From: Clostridia bacterium
GTDB lineage: Bacteria; Bacillota; Clostridia; Oscillospirales; CAG-272
Assembly: GCA_017411605.1 (NCBI GenBank)
Contig: JAFQPR010000034.1
Coordinates: forward strand, 18,365-82,364
Length of the DNA stretch: 64,000 bases
Direction: 5' to 3'
Under the pieces are notes generated by a model, which was not told where the DNA came from, ran no database searches, and saw only the letters and a list, made by a program, of their open reading frames with translations. Below are positions 9,612 to 18,616 of the stretch, piece by piece. The first letter of the stretch is position 1, and each line of letters opens with the position of its first letter. The translations under genes were made by a program, and so were the position numbers.

Positions 9612-10042
9612 CGGACTTTGATATTTTGGCATCTTCCCGTGTTTCCTTACTCGCTGTAGGTAACTACAGCTTCGCTCGTCAGCCACGGAAATCTATCCAA
9701 AATCTCTTCGTCCGTGTACTCTGGTAAAAGGTAAAGATTTTCGATTTGAAACGAAAGAATAAACTTCGCTCGTCAGCCACGGAAATCTATCCAAAATCTC
9801 TTCGTCTGTGAATTCCTATGAAAGTTAAAGATTCTCGATTTGAAACGAAAGATTAATTTTGCTCATATTGAGCCTGACGGCGCGAAGCCAGAATTTTTCG
9901 TCATCTGTCATCCTGAGCGTAGTCGAAATCCGAGCATAGCGAGGATCAAACGGCGCGTAGCAACGTTTGGGATCTATGACGAAAAAGCACCATGCGAAGC
10001 CGAGCAGGATCTCGGGTAAGAAGAAGTTCATATATTAAATGC
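9612..10042. repeat. Gene-free region with two tandem 94-bp degenerate repeats
   Basis: Copy 1 runs 9671-9764 and copy 2 9765-9858; they are nearly identical over the first 42 bp and diverge in the middle. A 7-bp stem with a GTAA loop (9653-9670) precedes them. A third block at 9908-9946 carries TCATCCTGAGCG, a short motif often dispersed between genes in gut bacterial genomes. No coding region is supported. Function unknown. Confidence 0.6.
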
Positions 10043-10074
10043 AAAACGCCGAGGCAAATACTACTGCCTCGGCG
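10043..10074 (-). terminator. Rho-independent terminator of the MFS gene
   Basis: A perfect 10-bp stem (10047-10056 with 10065-10074) with an 8-nt loop, followed on the minus strand by TTTT (10043-10046). It lies just after the end of the MFS gene in transcription order. Confidence 0.8.
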
Positions 10075-10100
10075 TAAAATATTAATGGCATAAGCCGAAA

Positions 10101-11438
10101 TTATTCCGCGCTATTCTCGTTGTCACACTTTTTCGTAAGCCTTGCAAGCAGCGGCACGAGAGCGAAGATGATAAGCGAAACTATCGCGCCTGCGAGGAAG
10201 ATCTCGGGGGCGGGGATATAGCTTGTCGTCATAGCGTCTGCGCCCGCGTCGTGTAAGGGAATATTCCTTGCGGCGTTTATCGCGTTACCGATAGCGGGGC
10301 CCGCGAGCATTGGGATAAGCACCGCGAATATCATTCGCACGCCCTGGAGCTTGCCCGCCTGGTTTTCGGGAGTGTAATCTCTGACTATCGCTCCGCTAAG
10401 TGCGGAAATGAAGATATATCCGCATATCATAACGAAGCCCGCGATACCGAATAGCACGAGGTTTGCGATATGTCCCATATCCTTCGCGAGGTACATAGCA
10501 AGAAGTCCTGCGGCAAATATGCCCGCGGCGATATATATCGAGCCGACCTTGTCCATTCTGTCGGAAAGCCTTCCGAGAAAGATGTTGACTGCCGCGCCAA
10601 GCACGATAGCAAGACCGAAGATCACGCTGTACTCAACGACGGAGAAGGCAAGATACGTCTTCATATAGATAATAAGATATGGCATAAATATCTGGCACGC
10701 GATGCCGTAAATGCCAAGGATAAGCAGCGATACGTAGAACGCCTTGTTCGACTTTACGGTCGATGGCTTGAAGCCGTATATCATATCGCGGAGCGTGCCG
10801 GAGCGCACAAGATTTTTGCTGTCCTTTATTATGAAAAGACCGATTACGCCCGAGATACTTATAACAAGACCGAGCGAGAGGAAGAGATACTTGTATCCGA
10901 TAGCGCCGACGAGTATTCCAAAGCCACCCGCAACGATTAGCATAGCGGCGAGAGGGAGTATGGAAAGCACGCTTTCAACCTGACCTCTGTATGAATTCTC
11001 GGTGTTATCCGTCACCCAAGCGGAGAATGCCGCATCATTTGACGTAGAGCCGAAAAGAGTCATAACGCAGTCGCCTATAATAACTGCGGCGAGGCAGAGC
11101 TTAACTGCCGAGTCATAGCTCATACCGAATAGGTTTTTAGCTGTCTCTACGGAGATAAAACCGAATAGCACAACGGTAAGTCCCCAGATTATGTATCCGA
11201 TGGAAATAAACGAGCGTCTGTTTCCTATCTTGTCAGAGAGTGTACCCGCGATGAGGGTAACGAACGTTGCGGCAATTCCGCTGAGCTGTACCATAAGGGT
11301 TATAGCGCTGAGATTCTGACTTATCGTATCGAAAACGAAAAGGTTGAAATACATATTTTCAACCGCCCATGCGATCTGCCCGATAAGTCCGAAAAGGAGC
11401 AGCACGGTCCAGTTTTTTCGTGAAAACTTGCTTTCCAT
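10101..11438 (-). CDS. MFS transporter
   Basis: A 445-residue major facilitator superfamily protein with about twelve hydrophobic segments. The loop between helices 2 and 3 carries GTLSDKIGNRRSFI, the MFS signature, and the second half repeats it as LGRLSDRMDKVGSIY. An AGGAGG ribosome binding site sits upstream of the ATG at 11438, and a promoter lies at 11471-11499. Substrate is unknown. It is directly downstream of, and on the same strand as, the phage-type operon ending at 11518, with no visible terminator between, so read-through from that operon is possible. Confidence 0.9.
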   Translation of the reverse strand: MESKFSRKNWTVLLLFGLIGQIAWAVENMYFNLFVFDTISQNLSAITLMVQLSGIAATFVTLIAGTLSDKIGNRRSFISIGYIIWGLTVVLFGFISVETAKNLFGMSYDSAVKLCLAAVIIGDCVMTLFGSTSNDAAFSAWVTDNTENSYRGQVESVLSILPLAAMLIVAGGFGILVGAIGYKYLFLSLGLVISISGVIGLFIIKDSKNLVRSGTLRDMIYGFKPSTVKSNKAFYVSLLILGIYGIACQIFMPYLIIYMKTYLAFSVVEYSVIFGLAIVLGAAVNIFLGRLSDRMDKVGSIYIAAGIFAAGLLAMYLAKDMGHIANLVLFGIAGFVMICGYIFISALSGAIVRDYTPENQAGKLQGVRMIFAVLIPMLAGPAIGNAINAARNIPLHDAGADAMTTSYIPAPEIFLAGAIVSLIIFALVPLLARLTKKCDNENSAE

Positions 11439-11470
11439 AATAGACCTCCTAAAATATATTTATCAAAATA

Positions 11471-11499
11471 AATATATCATAACGCTCGGCTAAAGTCAA
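11471..11499 (-). promoter_or_regulatory. Promoter of the MFS gene
   Basis: On the minus strand TTGACT (11494-11499) and TATATT (11471-11476) are separated by 17 bp. It lies within the 79-bp gap between the phage-type operon and the MFS gene. Confidence 0.75.
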
Positions 11500-11517
11500 T
11501 AATAATCCGCCCGTTCA

Positions 11518-12357
11518 TTACTTTTTATCCTCGAGGGACAGAAGAAAGCCCTCGAGGATATTTGCCTTTGTTTCGCACCAGAGTGAGAGCGTGTGCTTCG
11601 CGTAGGAGTATCCCGCGGAATAACCCTTGAAGCCTATCATCGGCAGAGCGGAGAGCTTGAGGATACCGTTCAGCACATCAGCGCCCGTCAACCCGTCTTT
11701 TGCCGTCAGCATAACGGAAACGGTGACCGCCATACAAACCGTTGAAGGAATGAGCTTCAAAAGAAGCATCGGCAGCTTCCGTTTTTCGGGATTTTCAAGC
11801 TCGCTCCGTTTGTGCCAACGCTCCTTTCCAAGGAGTATTTTAGGGGATAACTCGGCAGGCTTGATTTTTGAAATCCTTCGAAGAACTCTGTCCGTCTTTT
11901 TGTCAAACCTCTTGCCCGAAAGATAGGCGGCAAGCTCGTTTTCGGTGAGCCCGTGTGAGATAAGTGCGCTCTTTTTTCTGAATTCGAACTCAGCTTTTGC
12001 GTAGTCTATGCAATAGCCGCGAAGCGCGCCTATGCCATCGCCCGAAATCTTCGCGCGTCTTGCTTCAAACCGTCCGTTTGCGACCTTGAATTCCTCTGTT
12101 TCCTCGCCGCATCTCTCGCCCGCATCCTCAAGAGAAAAATAGATTATGTATGCGGACGTGATAAGTAAAATCAGGGAAGAGGCAAAGTCCTTCGTGAATA
12201 TTCCCGTGAACGTAACGTCGGTGAACGTCACCGCAAGCATAAGGAGTGAAACAAATAGCGCAATTATCTTTCCCATATTCGCGACTAAGGTGCGTCCTGC
12301 TTTTTTTATTATCTCTCCCGAGTCGAGTATCGTATCCTCAAAATCTCCGAATTTCAT
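11518..12357 (-). CDS. Membrane protein of the phage-type operon, unknown function
   Basis: A 279-residue protein not matched to a known family. Two hydrophobic segments lie near residues 32-50 and 60-78, then a charged middle region rich in Lys/Arg/Glu, and two more hydrophobic stretches near residues 196-215 and 228-250. It is the last gene of the phage-type operon, 6 bp after the preceding one. Position downstream of structural genes would suit a lysis or membrane-association role, but there is no motif to support this. No terminator is visible after it. Confidence 0.5.
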   Translation of the reverse strand: MKFGDFEDTILDSGEIIKKAGRTLVANMGKIIALFVSLLMLAVTFTDVTFTGIFTKDFASSLILLITSAYIIYFSLEDAGERCGEETEEFKVANGRFEARRAKISGDGIGALRGYCIDYAKAEFEFRKKSALISHGLTENELAAYLSGKRFDKKTDRVLRRISKIKPAELSPKILLGKERWHKRSELENPEKRKLPMLLLKLIPSTVCMAVTVSVMLTAKDGLTGADVLNGILKLSALPMIGFKGYSAGYSYAKHTLSLWCETKANILEGFLLSLEDKK

Positions 12358-12363
12358 AGAAAA

Positions 12364-12711
12364 TTACCTGTACCTTTCTGCAAATTTAAATAACAGGGCG
12401 GCTGCCGTGTTTGAAATAAGACCGACGAAGGCAATAACCGTCATCTCATCAGCTATACTCTTGAGCAGGAAGAAAGTGAGAAAGAGAAACAGCCAGACGA
12501 AGAGTATAGACGGAGATGCAAGCATACGCCGCACGAGCTTTAAGATGGGCGCTATGGCAACAAGGAGCAAAACAAGGGTGAATCCCGAGAGAAAAGCTCC
12601 CGTTCCGCGTTCCCTCCATAGCGGGAAGTAGGCGAGCGTGGTAAATATTGCGGGTAAAGTCGAGAGCGCGAGCGCGAAGACTGTCACCGCGTAAAACTTG
12701 AATTTACTCAT
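12364..12711 (-). CDS. Small four-helix membrane protein, holin-like by position
   Basis: A 115-residue, almost entirely hydrophobic protein with about four membrane segments and short basic ends (MSKFKF at the start, KFAERYR at the end). Size and position among late phage genes would fit a holin, but no family motif is visible and no endolysin is nearby. The start is set to ATG 12711, 9 nt after a GAGG; the in-frame ATG at 12720 is too close to that site. The gene overlaps the end of its upstream neighbour by 8 bp, suggesting translational coupling. Confidence 0.5.
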   Translation of the reverse strand: MSKFKFYAVTVFALALSTLPAIFTTLAYFPLWRERGTGAFLSGFTLVLLLVAIAPILKLVRRMLASPSILFVWLFLFLTFFLLKSIADEMTVIAFVGLISNTAAALLFKFAERYR

Positions 12712-13381
12712 TGGGCTCATCCTCGGCAAGAGCCGCCTTCATCATAGCTATCCTTTCTCCGACGTTGTCCTTAAGATACTGAGGGAGCGCGGCGGACATA
12801 AATATCTCGTAAAGCATATCCACCTCAGCCGAGAGCACGGTATTGGTTATCTTACGCTCGTTTCTCTCACCCTCGAGCTCTGCGAGTCTGACCTCGAGTC
12901 CTGCAAGCATATCGCACGTACCCTTGAGCAGGTTTTCCGCGGCGTCGAGCTTCTCTGTGATAGCTTCGCTTAGCGCCTCTGTGCCGAAGGATAATTCACC
13001 CGTCTTTTCATTGATAGTCTTGACGCCCTGCTTAAGCGTGCCGAGTCCGTCGGTAACGAGGGGAAGAAAGCCTTTCTTATAGCAGAGCATTATAATCAGC
13101 GAGCCGATAAAGGTAAGCGCCGAGAGTATCTCGGATAAGTGCTCCTCGAACGCCGCAAAAAGCGACGGGAAAAAGCCGTCCTCGAAAGAGCTCTCGTTTG
13201 TGTCAGCTTCATCGGAACTTGCGTCCTCTACGCTGTCCTCCGCGGCAGAAGTGCCGTTTTCGGTATTCGCATTTGCCATATCTGACTCACCTGCAAATGC
13301 AGTAACAGGAGATATAACTGCGAATAAAACGAGAATTACCAAAGCCACCGATGTGGCGTATTTGTAAAGTTTTCTTTTCAT
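12704..13381 (-). CDS. Secreted or membrane-anchored acidic coiled-coil protein
   Basis: A 225-residue protein with an N-terminal signal peptide (basic start, hydrophobic core VALVILVLFAVI, probable cleavage after AFA near residue 30). It continues with an acidic, low-complexity stretch, a hydrophobic helix (LSALTFIGSLIIML, about residues 87-102) and a heptad-like region around ENLLKGTCDMLAGLEVRLAELE. The start at ATG 13381 is chosen because AAAGGAAAG lies 7 nt upstream; an ATG at 13396 overlaps the previous gene's end. It might act at the host envelope during particle release or adsorption. No homologue is recognised. Confidence 0.5.
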   Translation of the reverse strand: MKRKLYKYATSVALVILVLFAVISPVTAFAGESDMANANTENGTSAAEDSVEDASSDEADTNESSFEDGFFPSLFAAFEEHLSEILSALTFIGSLIIMLCYKKGFLPLVTDGLGTLKQGVKTINEKTGELSFGTEALSEAITEKLDAAENLLKGTCDMLAGLEVRLAELEGERNERKITNTVLSAEVDMLYEIFMSAALPQYLKDNVGERIAMMKAALAEDEPNE

Positions 13382-13392
13382 ATTCTTTCCTT

Positions 13393-13818
13393 TCATTTGA
13401 ATTTTAAAAATGGTTTTGGATTGATTTTATCCTCGATTTCGGATACTCTTTCCTCGAGAGCTGATACTTTGTCCGTAAGCTCGAGAAGCGCGTTTTTTAT
13501 CATATCGCACGCGGGGGAGTCTATCGGTAAACGGAGAATAGTACCGTCGGTCTTGAGGAACGGAGTTGCGGGAATTTTTTCTCCGTCCGATATTATACTG
13601 ACCTCGACTACTCCGTCGGGTATCTTGTCAAAGTCTATCTCGCAAAAGTTACCCTTAAGTCTGTACCGTCTGCCTGCGACGATAGCTTTATCACCGACCT
13701 TTGAGAGAACGTCGAGCCTTACCTTGTCGGAATCCCCGAGGGTGACGTCGCAGAGCATATACACCTCATCCGTGCCGAGTATGCTATCGGATATAGGTCT
13801 GTATTTTAAAGTGATCAT
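13393..13818 (-). CDS. Hypothetical phage protein with C-terminal coiled coil
   Basis: A 141-residue protein, beta-rich for about 100 residues, then a short heptad region (LLELTDKVSALEERVSEIED) before the end. An AAAGGA ribosome binding site precedes the ATG at 13818. A compact beta domain plus trimerising coiled coil is common in tail-fibre adaptor or chaperone proteins, but this is inference. It sits between a fibre-like gene and the membrane-protein genes. Confidence 0.45.
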   Translation of the reverse strand: MITLKYRPISDSILGTDEVYMLCDVTLGDSDKVRLDVLSKVGDKAIVAGRRYRLKGNFCEIDFDKIPDGVVEVSIISDGEKIPATPFLKTDGTILRLPIDSPACDMIKNALLELTDKVSALEERVSEIEDKINPKPFLKFK

Positions 13819-13831
13819 ATTTAATCCTTTC

Positions 13832-14980
13832 TTAGTAGTATTCTATATAGCAGATTTTCGGATCTACCTCGGTGAGAACGTCGATAACCGTCTTTCCCGT
13901 AACGTCGGGCAGGTAAACGTAGGCGTTTGACAGCTGTGTGACGGGGTCGTGAAGAGCGTAAGCTACCTTAAACGGATTATTGTCGAGGTATTCGCGTATT
14001 TCCTCTACGTTTTCAAGATTACCGGGTGGCTTGAAACAGATAGCCGAGCCCATGTGCGAAAGCATAATACCGCTCTCGCAGTCTTCCGTCAGCATACCGA
14101 ACGGTGCGATAAGACCGATATCGGTTCTTGCGGGATCGCCGAGTTCTATCATAAAAACGCCATCCGTGTCGGTTTCGCTGATGTAAAGGGACGAGGTCAC
14201 GTCGAGTATCTTTATCTTCCGCGTCAACGTACCCGTGAGCAGGTCCAGCTCGTCCGCCGCAGTACCTATCGAATAAAGCGGCGCTTCAAGGAGAATATCG
14301 TGGCGCTCTCCGACGTATGGCTCGTGAACGTCCGCGTGGACAGTGTGAATACCCTCGTAGATACCGAAATTAGCGAGAATATAGATAGTTACCTGCCTGT
14401 CACCAACGTGGGATGATATGTGCTTTATTGTCTTTTCGGGGTCTGTTGAAACGCACTCTGTGAAATTGGTGGCGTAAGTATTCATAGAAGGAGTATAGGA
14501 CGTGCCGTCGGTGTAATTGAAGGTGAGCTTCAGATCTCTTGGCTTTGTAGCGCTTAAATACCTGACCTGGCAGGCAAGCGTATATGCCGTTTTCTCCTTG
14601 AATTTTATCGTACTGCTGTCGATTACAGGCACCCCCTCGGAGGTTTGATCCGCAACGAAAATATACTGCGTATCGTTTATGCCGGGTTTCATGTCGTTAG
14701 TTATTCCGCGCGATGAATGTATTGCGCAGAATTCTTTTCCGCCGAGATAGTTTTTGCCGTGGATATGGAACCTGAGTCTGTATGCGTCAAGCTCGCTGTC
14801 GTAATCTCCGACGCCGATGAATGCGCCGTCACTCTCACGTACCTCGCCGCGCCCTCTCAGAATAAACTTACTGATTCCCGAGCTTGTCATATCGTCCGAA
14901 AGAGGAACGTCGAGAGTACCGCGCTTTCTGTGAAGCCAGCGCAAGGTTTTTCTTATAAGCTTAAAACCGCGTTTACGCAT
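13832..14980 (-). CDS. Phage minor structural / tail-fibre-like protein
   Basis: A 382-residue protein with a basic N-terminus and an otherwise beta-rich sequence. The stretch EAPLYSIGTAADELDLLTGTL and the late block LDNNPFKVAYALHDPV resemble segments that recur in the distal part of minor structural proteins of Clostridia phages. The middle (about 60-230) looks like a carbohydrate-binding jelly roll. An AAGAGG site precedes the ATG at 14980, which overlaps the upstream gene by 8 bp. Probable role: host-surface recognition. The specific family is not certain. Confidence 0.55.
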   Translation of the reverse strand: MRKRGFKLIRKTLRWLHRKRGTLDVPLSDDMTSSGISKFILRGRGEVRESDGAFIGVGDYDSELDAYRLRFHIHGKNYLGGKEFCAIHSSRGITNDMKPGINDTQYIFVADQTSEGVPVIDSSTIKFKEKTAYTLACQVRYLSATKPRDLKLTFNYTDGTSYTPSMNTYATNFTECVSTDPEKTIKHISSHVGDRQVTIYILANFGIYEGIHTVHADVHEPYVGERHDILLEAPLYSIGTAADELDLLTGTLTRKIKILDVTSSLYISETDTDGVFMIELGDPARTDIGLIAPFGMLTEDCESGIMLSHMGSAICFKPPGNLENVEEIREYLDNNPFKVAYALHDPVTQLSNAYVYLPDVTGKTVIDVLTEVDPKICYIEYY

Positions 14981-15443
14981 TTGGAAGACCTCTTACGATG
15001 CCCTGAAGCTCTCCGTCGTACCAGACGAAAACGGTGTAATGCGTTTTCGGAGATGGGAGAAAGTCCTCGTCGGCAACTCCGTCGCCCGTAAGGCGTACCT
15101 TTCCCAAAAACTCAAGCTCTGTGGCGTCATTACCCGAGTCGAAGCTTACCTCGGAATAGTAGTCGTCGTCCATCACGTCGGGAAATGAAATTTGGAGAGA
15201 GGCGGTATTTCCGAGTCTGTAGCTTCTTCCGTGATGAAGGGTTATGCTTTTTGCGCCGACCTCGCTCACGGCTTCTCCCGTTATTGCCGAGAGCTCGGAG
15301 AATTTCTTTTCTCCGTCGCCGACCTTCAGTCTTATGCCGCCGCCTCTTGTTTTTATAATAGCTATTTCTCCGTCGGGAACGATGATGTCGTTTCCTTTCC
15401 ATTCGCTCTCGTCAGCTCGAAGGTGTCTTATGCTTTTTATCAT
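14973..15443 (-). CDS. Tail-fibre-type protein with Mtd N-terminal-like domain
   Basis: A 156-residue protein. Its N-terminal third has the layout of the major-tropism-determinant N domain found at the base of phage fibres: HLRADESEW, then VPDGEIAIIKT, then RLKVGDGEKKFSELSA. The rest is beta-rich and acidic. The start is ATG 15443, with GGAGG 7 nt upstream, overlapping the preceding stop as ATGA. It likely forms a small fibre or fibre adaptor. No reverse transcriptase or variable repeat of a diversity-generating retroelement is present nearby. Confidence 0.55.
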   Translation of the reverse strand: MIKSIRHLRADESEWKGNDIIVPDGEIAIIKTRGGGIRLKVGDGEKKFSELSAITGEAVSEVGAKSITLHHGRSYRLGNTASLQISFPDVMDDDYYSEVSFDSGNDATELEFLGKVRLTGDGVADEDFLPSPKTHYTVFVWYDGELQGIVRGLPNA

Positions 15444-15901
15444 ATCTTAACCTCCCCGCTTTCGGTGGCTCTCGACGAGGGCGAGGATGCGTCTATTACC
15501 TTATCCGCAATATGAGAGAAGCATATCTCAATATTATCCTCCGCATCGTCAAGCCGCTCTCTGATACCGTCCATATACTCTTTGAGAGTCACGTCATCAA
15601 AGGTGAAATACTCCGCGTATTTACCGTTCTGAATATCTGTGAAAAGCTGTCTTAAGGTGTGACCCTCGTAGATATCCGTCGGTATTTCGGCAGAAAGAGA
15701 GCCCTCGTCGGCAGAGGAAATGTCGTCAAGGAGCATATTGAAGCGCTCGATGATAAAAAGCGGAAGTCTGTCAAACGCCGCCTTCATCTCCCTTGCGGTA
15801 TAACCTCTTCCGCCAAACGAGGTGGGAGCCGTCGGTCTTGAGGGCAGAGAAGCGACCGTGATATCCGCTATTTCATCTGTTAGAATTTTTGTTGTATTCA
15901 T
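15440..15901 (-). CDS. Hypothetical phage structural protein
   Basis: A 153-residue acidic protein with no recognised domain. The stretch YTAREMKAAFDRLPLFIIERFNMLLDDI is predicted helical and recurs in small proteins next to phage fibre genes in Clostridia. A good AAGGAAAGG site precedes the ATG at 15901. It lies between the stabilisation-type protein and the Mtd-like fibre protein and overlaps the latter by 4 bp, so a tail or baseplate role is likely but unproven. Confidence 0.45.
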   Translation of the reverse strand: MNTTKILTDEIADITVASLPSRPTAPTSFGGRGYTAREMKAAFDRLPLFIIERFNMLLDDISSADEGSLSAEIPTDIYEGHTLRQLFTDIQNGKYAEYFTFDDVTLKEYMDGIRERLDDAEDNIEICFSHIADKVIDASSPSSRATESGEVKI

Positions 15902-15913
15902 ACCTTTCCTTTC

Positions 15914-18616
15914 TTATCTGCTTTTTTTGATTTTACCCTTTATGAAGAAACGGTAGGCTATAGTGTATATACCGAACGGCGAGCCGAATTCCTCCGTATA
16001 AAGGGTTATTTGCTTTTCCACCCACCCTTTCGCTTTTTCTCCGATAGGAACAGTATACGTGTCCGCAGTCACGAGAGAAAGATTGGAAAAGTCAATATCC
16101 GAGAAAAGAAGTCCGCTGTTCGGGAAGGAGCAAACCTCGCTGTAGCCGACGTTATCGCAGCCGACCTCGCATATGAGCTTACCCGAGCTCACCGCTCTGC
16201 ATTTTATCGAGAGCGAGCCCTTGACGGTGCTTTTCTCAAGGTGGGGTATAGAGCAGTTATCGTTTTTTGTTTGCAGGGCATACCTCGGGGCGTGTCCGCA
16301 AAACGAATAGTAATATGGGTGTATTCTTCCTCGGTAAATGCTCTCGAATTCCTCGGAATCGAAGTCCTCGTCATCGGTGAGAGTCGGGGGAGCGACTCCG
16401 CGCTTGTCGCTGTTAAATAGCAGGATATCTCCGTTAGCCGTAGTGAGGAAGAGAAGCCCCGCGACCGAGATTATATCCGTAGCGGGATTGAAAGTACCGC
16501 CGATCAGCTCCTCCGTCCTGTATACCTCATACAGTACGTTGCCGTATTTTACGTAATACACAAGATCGCTGCCTACGTAGGTGCTGTATACAATACCCTC
16601 GGCGACCATGTCGGTATTCGGATGAACGCTGTATCCCTTATGCGCGGTGGACGCAAATCTGTATACCTTAGAATCGTTAGTATAAGAGCCAATCCCCGAG
16701 AGGTAATACCACTCGTACTCAAAGTCCCCGGAATGTCCCTCGAACGTAGCCCGTGAGTCCGCAAGATATATCCGCTCCCCTGCGAGCACGGCGAGATATC
16801 CGCGCCATACCGCAAGCTTAAGTGCGCCGAGGTCCTCGCAAAGCAGCTTCGGGTTTATATTCGTCGAGCGCACGGCAATGCTCCTCTCAAGGTTTATGGC
16901 CTTTTTAGTAAGAGCTGATATACCCTTTTCGGAAACGAAAACGGGGTCGTCGAAGAAGGAGATAGCCTTTCCCTTGGCGCATATACCGCTGTGTATATAT
17001 GACACGGGGTATATCCTCGGTACGAGATCGATACCCGTATCGTGAGGGGTATGATAATAGATGCTGCCTCCGCCGTCATCCTCGACCTTGAACACCGCAA
17101 GCGAGTCGCCCGCAGCAAGCAGGGCGATATTGTCAAAATTTCCGACTCCGTCGCAGAAGTAATTTAATTCTCCAAAATACAGAGGGTTATTTTCACCCGT
17201 GGAATCGACCGTCGAGTAGAAGCAGATACCGGGATACTTATTGTTACCCGTGAGAAATATTCTGCCGTCGTAGCTTTCCGCTATTCTGCATTGGAATATC
17301 GTTGAAGCGACGCTGCCACTGCCCGAATAGTTTGCGCCGAGAAATCCGCGGTGAACGTTTTTGTAATCATCGGGCGAGGACGAAAGAGTTCCTGATATCT
17401 TTATATCCTTTCCGTTATACAACGCCTTGTTTTCAAGAGTAATAATGGCTTTTGTGCAAAGACCGTTAGTTGTTTCGGTGCGGAAGCTGACAGCTTCATC
17501 TCCCACCGTGATACTTCCGATTTCCTTTGCGGGGCTGTGAATTTTGACGGAAACGGTAATCTCGGTTATTATATGGTTATAAATTATGGAAAGCGATGTC
17601 ATGGCGGAATAATTTTCCACCTTTGCAAAATCGGCATTTGAGCCGGAGTAAGTTATCTCGGTAAGACTCGGGCAGTTACCGATAACGTTTTCTCCAAGCC
17701 TATTAAGTCCAAAACCGAGATGCAGAGCGGATAGAGAATCGCATCCGATAAAGCAGGCGTTCCCGACTTCAGTTACAGTGTCCGGCAGTACTACCCGTGT
17801 CAACTTTTTGCAGTTTCTGAATGCCATAATTCCGATATTGTGTACTCCGCTTGCCACGTGGCACGAGGTAATATCCTTACCCTCAAAGGCGTAGTCCTCA
17901 ATGCGCTTTACCGAGTAATATCTTTCTCCGATGAGCACTCTTGACGGAATATAAACGTCACTTTCGCTGCCCTCATATCCCGAAACGGTGCACTCGGGCT
18001 CTTCGGTATTGATTATTGAATAGTTTATGCCCTCCGTGGCGTGCGCGAGTGAGTCACAGCTCCCTATATTTGTTATCTCATAGAAGGAGCGTGTCAGAAG
18101 ATTGCGCTGCTCGTATTCCTTTCCGTTGTAATACGTGGTGGGAATATATATGTCTGCCGCGTTCTCCCTCAATATGTTTTTTGACGTTTCGGATATCTTG
18201 ATAAATTTCTCGCCATCGAGAACGTATAAGGAATCCTTAGCGAAAAACGCAGAGCTTGTAGTATTTGATATGCCGTTTAGCGTAGCGGTATTTTTTACGG
18301 AATCGGGATTGGAAACGTCAAGCTCGTGAAGGTTCGAACCCGCATGCACGACGAGTTTTTGCTTTCCGCTCGCGGATTTGTAAGGGAAAATACCGTTAAT
18401 TTTTGAGCCGAGGGAATATATCTTTCTGAATCCGGGTATGCTTTCCACCATACCCGAGCCGACCCCGTCGTAGTCGCGGTACATATTTTCAAGATAAGCA
18501 AAGCGGTGCTTGGATATACTGCCGCCGTCAAGAGAGAAATCAACGCCGCGCATATCGGTGTATACTACGCTGTATTCCGAGCCTTTTGAATGGCTTTTTT
18601 TAGTTGTATAACTCAT
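15914..18616 (-). CDS. Packaged-DNA-stabilisation-like tail protein with embedded BspA-type leucine-rich repeats
   Basis: A 900-residue protein. The N-terminal region (about 20-60: RFAYLENMYRDYD, SIPGFRKIY) and the long beta-rich body with repeated short strands resemble beta-propeller stabilisation proteins (P22 gp10 type) that plug the portal channel. Inserted at about residues 205-325 are LRR_5/BspA repeats, for example DYAFEGKDITSC, MAFRNCKKLTRVVLP and ACFIGCDSLSALHL, a domain normally found in secreted surface proteins. The ATG at 18616 overlaps the upstream stop as TGATG; an in-frame GTG at 18625 is less likely. The insertion may add a host- or mucin-binding surface. The propeller call is inference. 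Confidence 0.6.
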   Translation of the reverse strand: MSYTTKKSHSKGSEYSVVYTDMRGVDFSLDGGSISKHRFAYLENMYRDYDGVGSGMVESIPGFRKIYSLGSKINGIFPYKSASGKQKLVVHAGSNLHELDVSNPDSVKNTATLNGISNTTSSAFFAKDSLYVLDGEKFIKISETSKNILRENAADIYIPTTYYNGKEYEQRNLLTRSFYEITNIGSCDSLAHATEGINYSIINTEEPECTVSGYEGSESDVYIPSRVLIGERYYSVKRIEDYAFEGKDITSCHVASGVHNIGIMAFRNCKKLTRVVLPDTVTEVGNACFIGCDSLSALHLGFGLNRLGENVIGNCPSLTEITYSGSNADFAKVENYSAMTSLSIIYNHIITEITVSVKIHSPAKEIGSITVGDEAVSFRTETTNGLCTKAIITLENKALYNGKDIKISGTLSSSPDDYKNVHRGFLGANYSGSGSVASTIFQCRIAESYDGRIFLTGNNKYPGICFYSTVDSTGENNPLYFGELNYFCDGVGNFDNIALLAAGDSLAVFKVEDDGGGSIYYHTPHDTGIDLVPRIYPVSYIHSGICAKGKAISFFDDPVFVSEKGISALTKKAINLERSIAVRSTNINPKLLCEDLGALKLAVWRGYLAVLAGERIYLADSRATFEGHSGDFEYEWYYLSGIGSYTNDSKVYRFASTAHKGYSVHPNTDMVAEGIVYSTYVGSDLVYYVKYGNVLYEVYRTEELIGGTFNPATDIISVAGLLFLTTANGDILLFNSDKRGVAPPTLTDDEDFDSEEFESIYRGRIHPYYYSFCGHAPRYALQTKNDNCSIPHLEKSTVKGSLSIKCRAVSSGKLICEVGCDNVGYSEVCSFPNSGLLFSDIDFSNLSLVTADTYTVPIGEKAKGWVEKQITLYTEEFGSPFGIYTIAYRFFIKGKIKKSR

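Noticed and set aside
13400-13930. A 177-codon plus-strand frame within the phage operon
   Set aside because: It is antisense to two supported phage genes.
14973-15443. Diversity-generating retroelement suggested by the Mtd-like domain
   Set aside because: No reverse transcriptase or template repeat is present near the gene.
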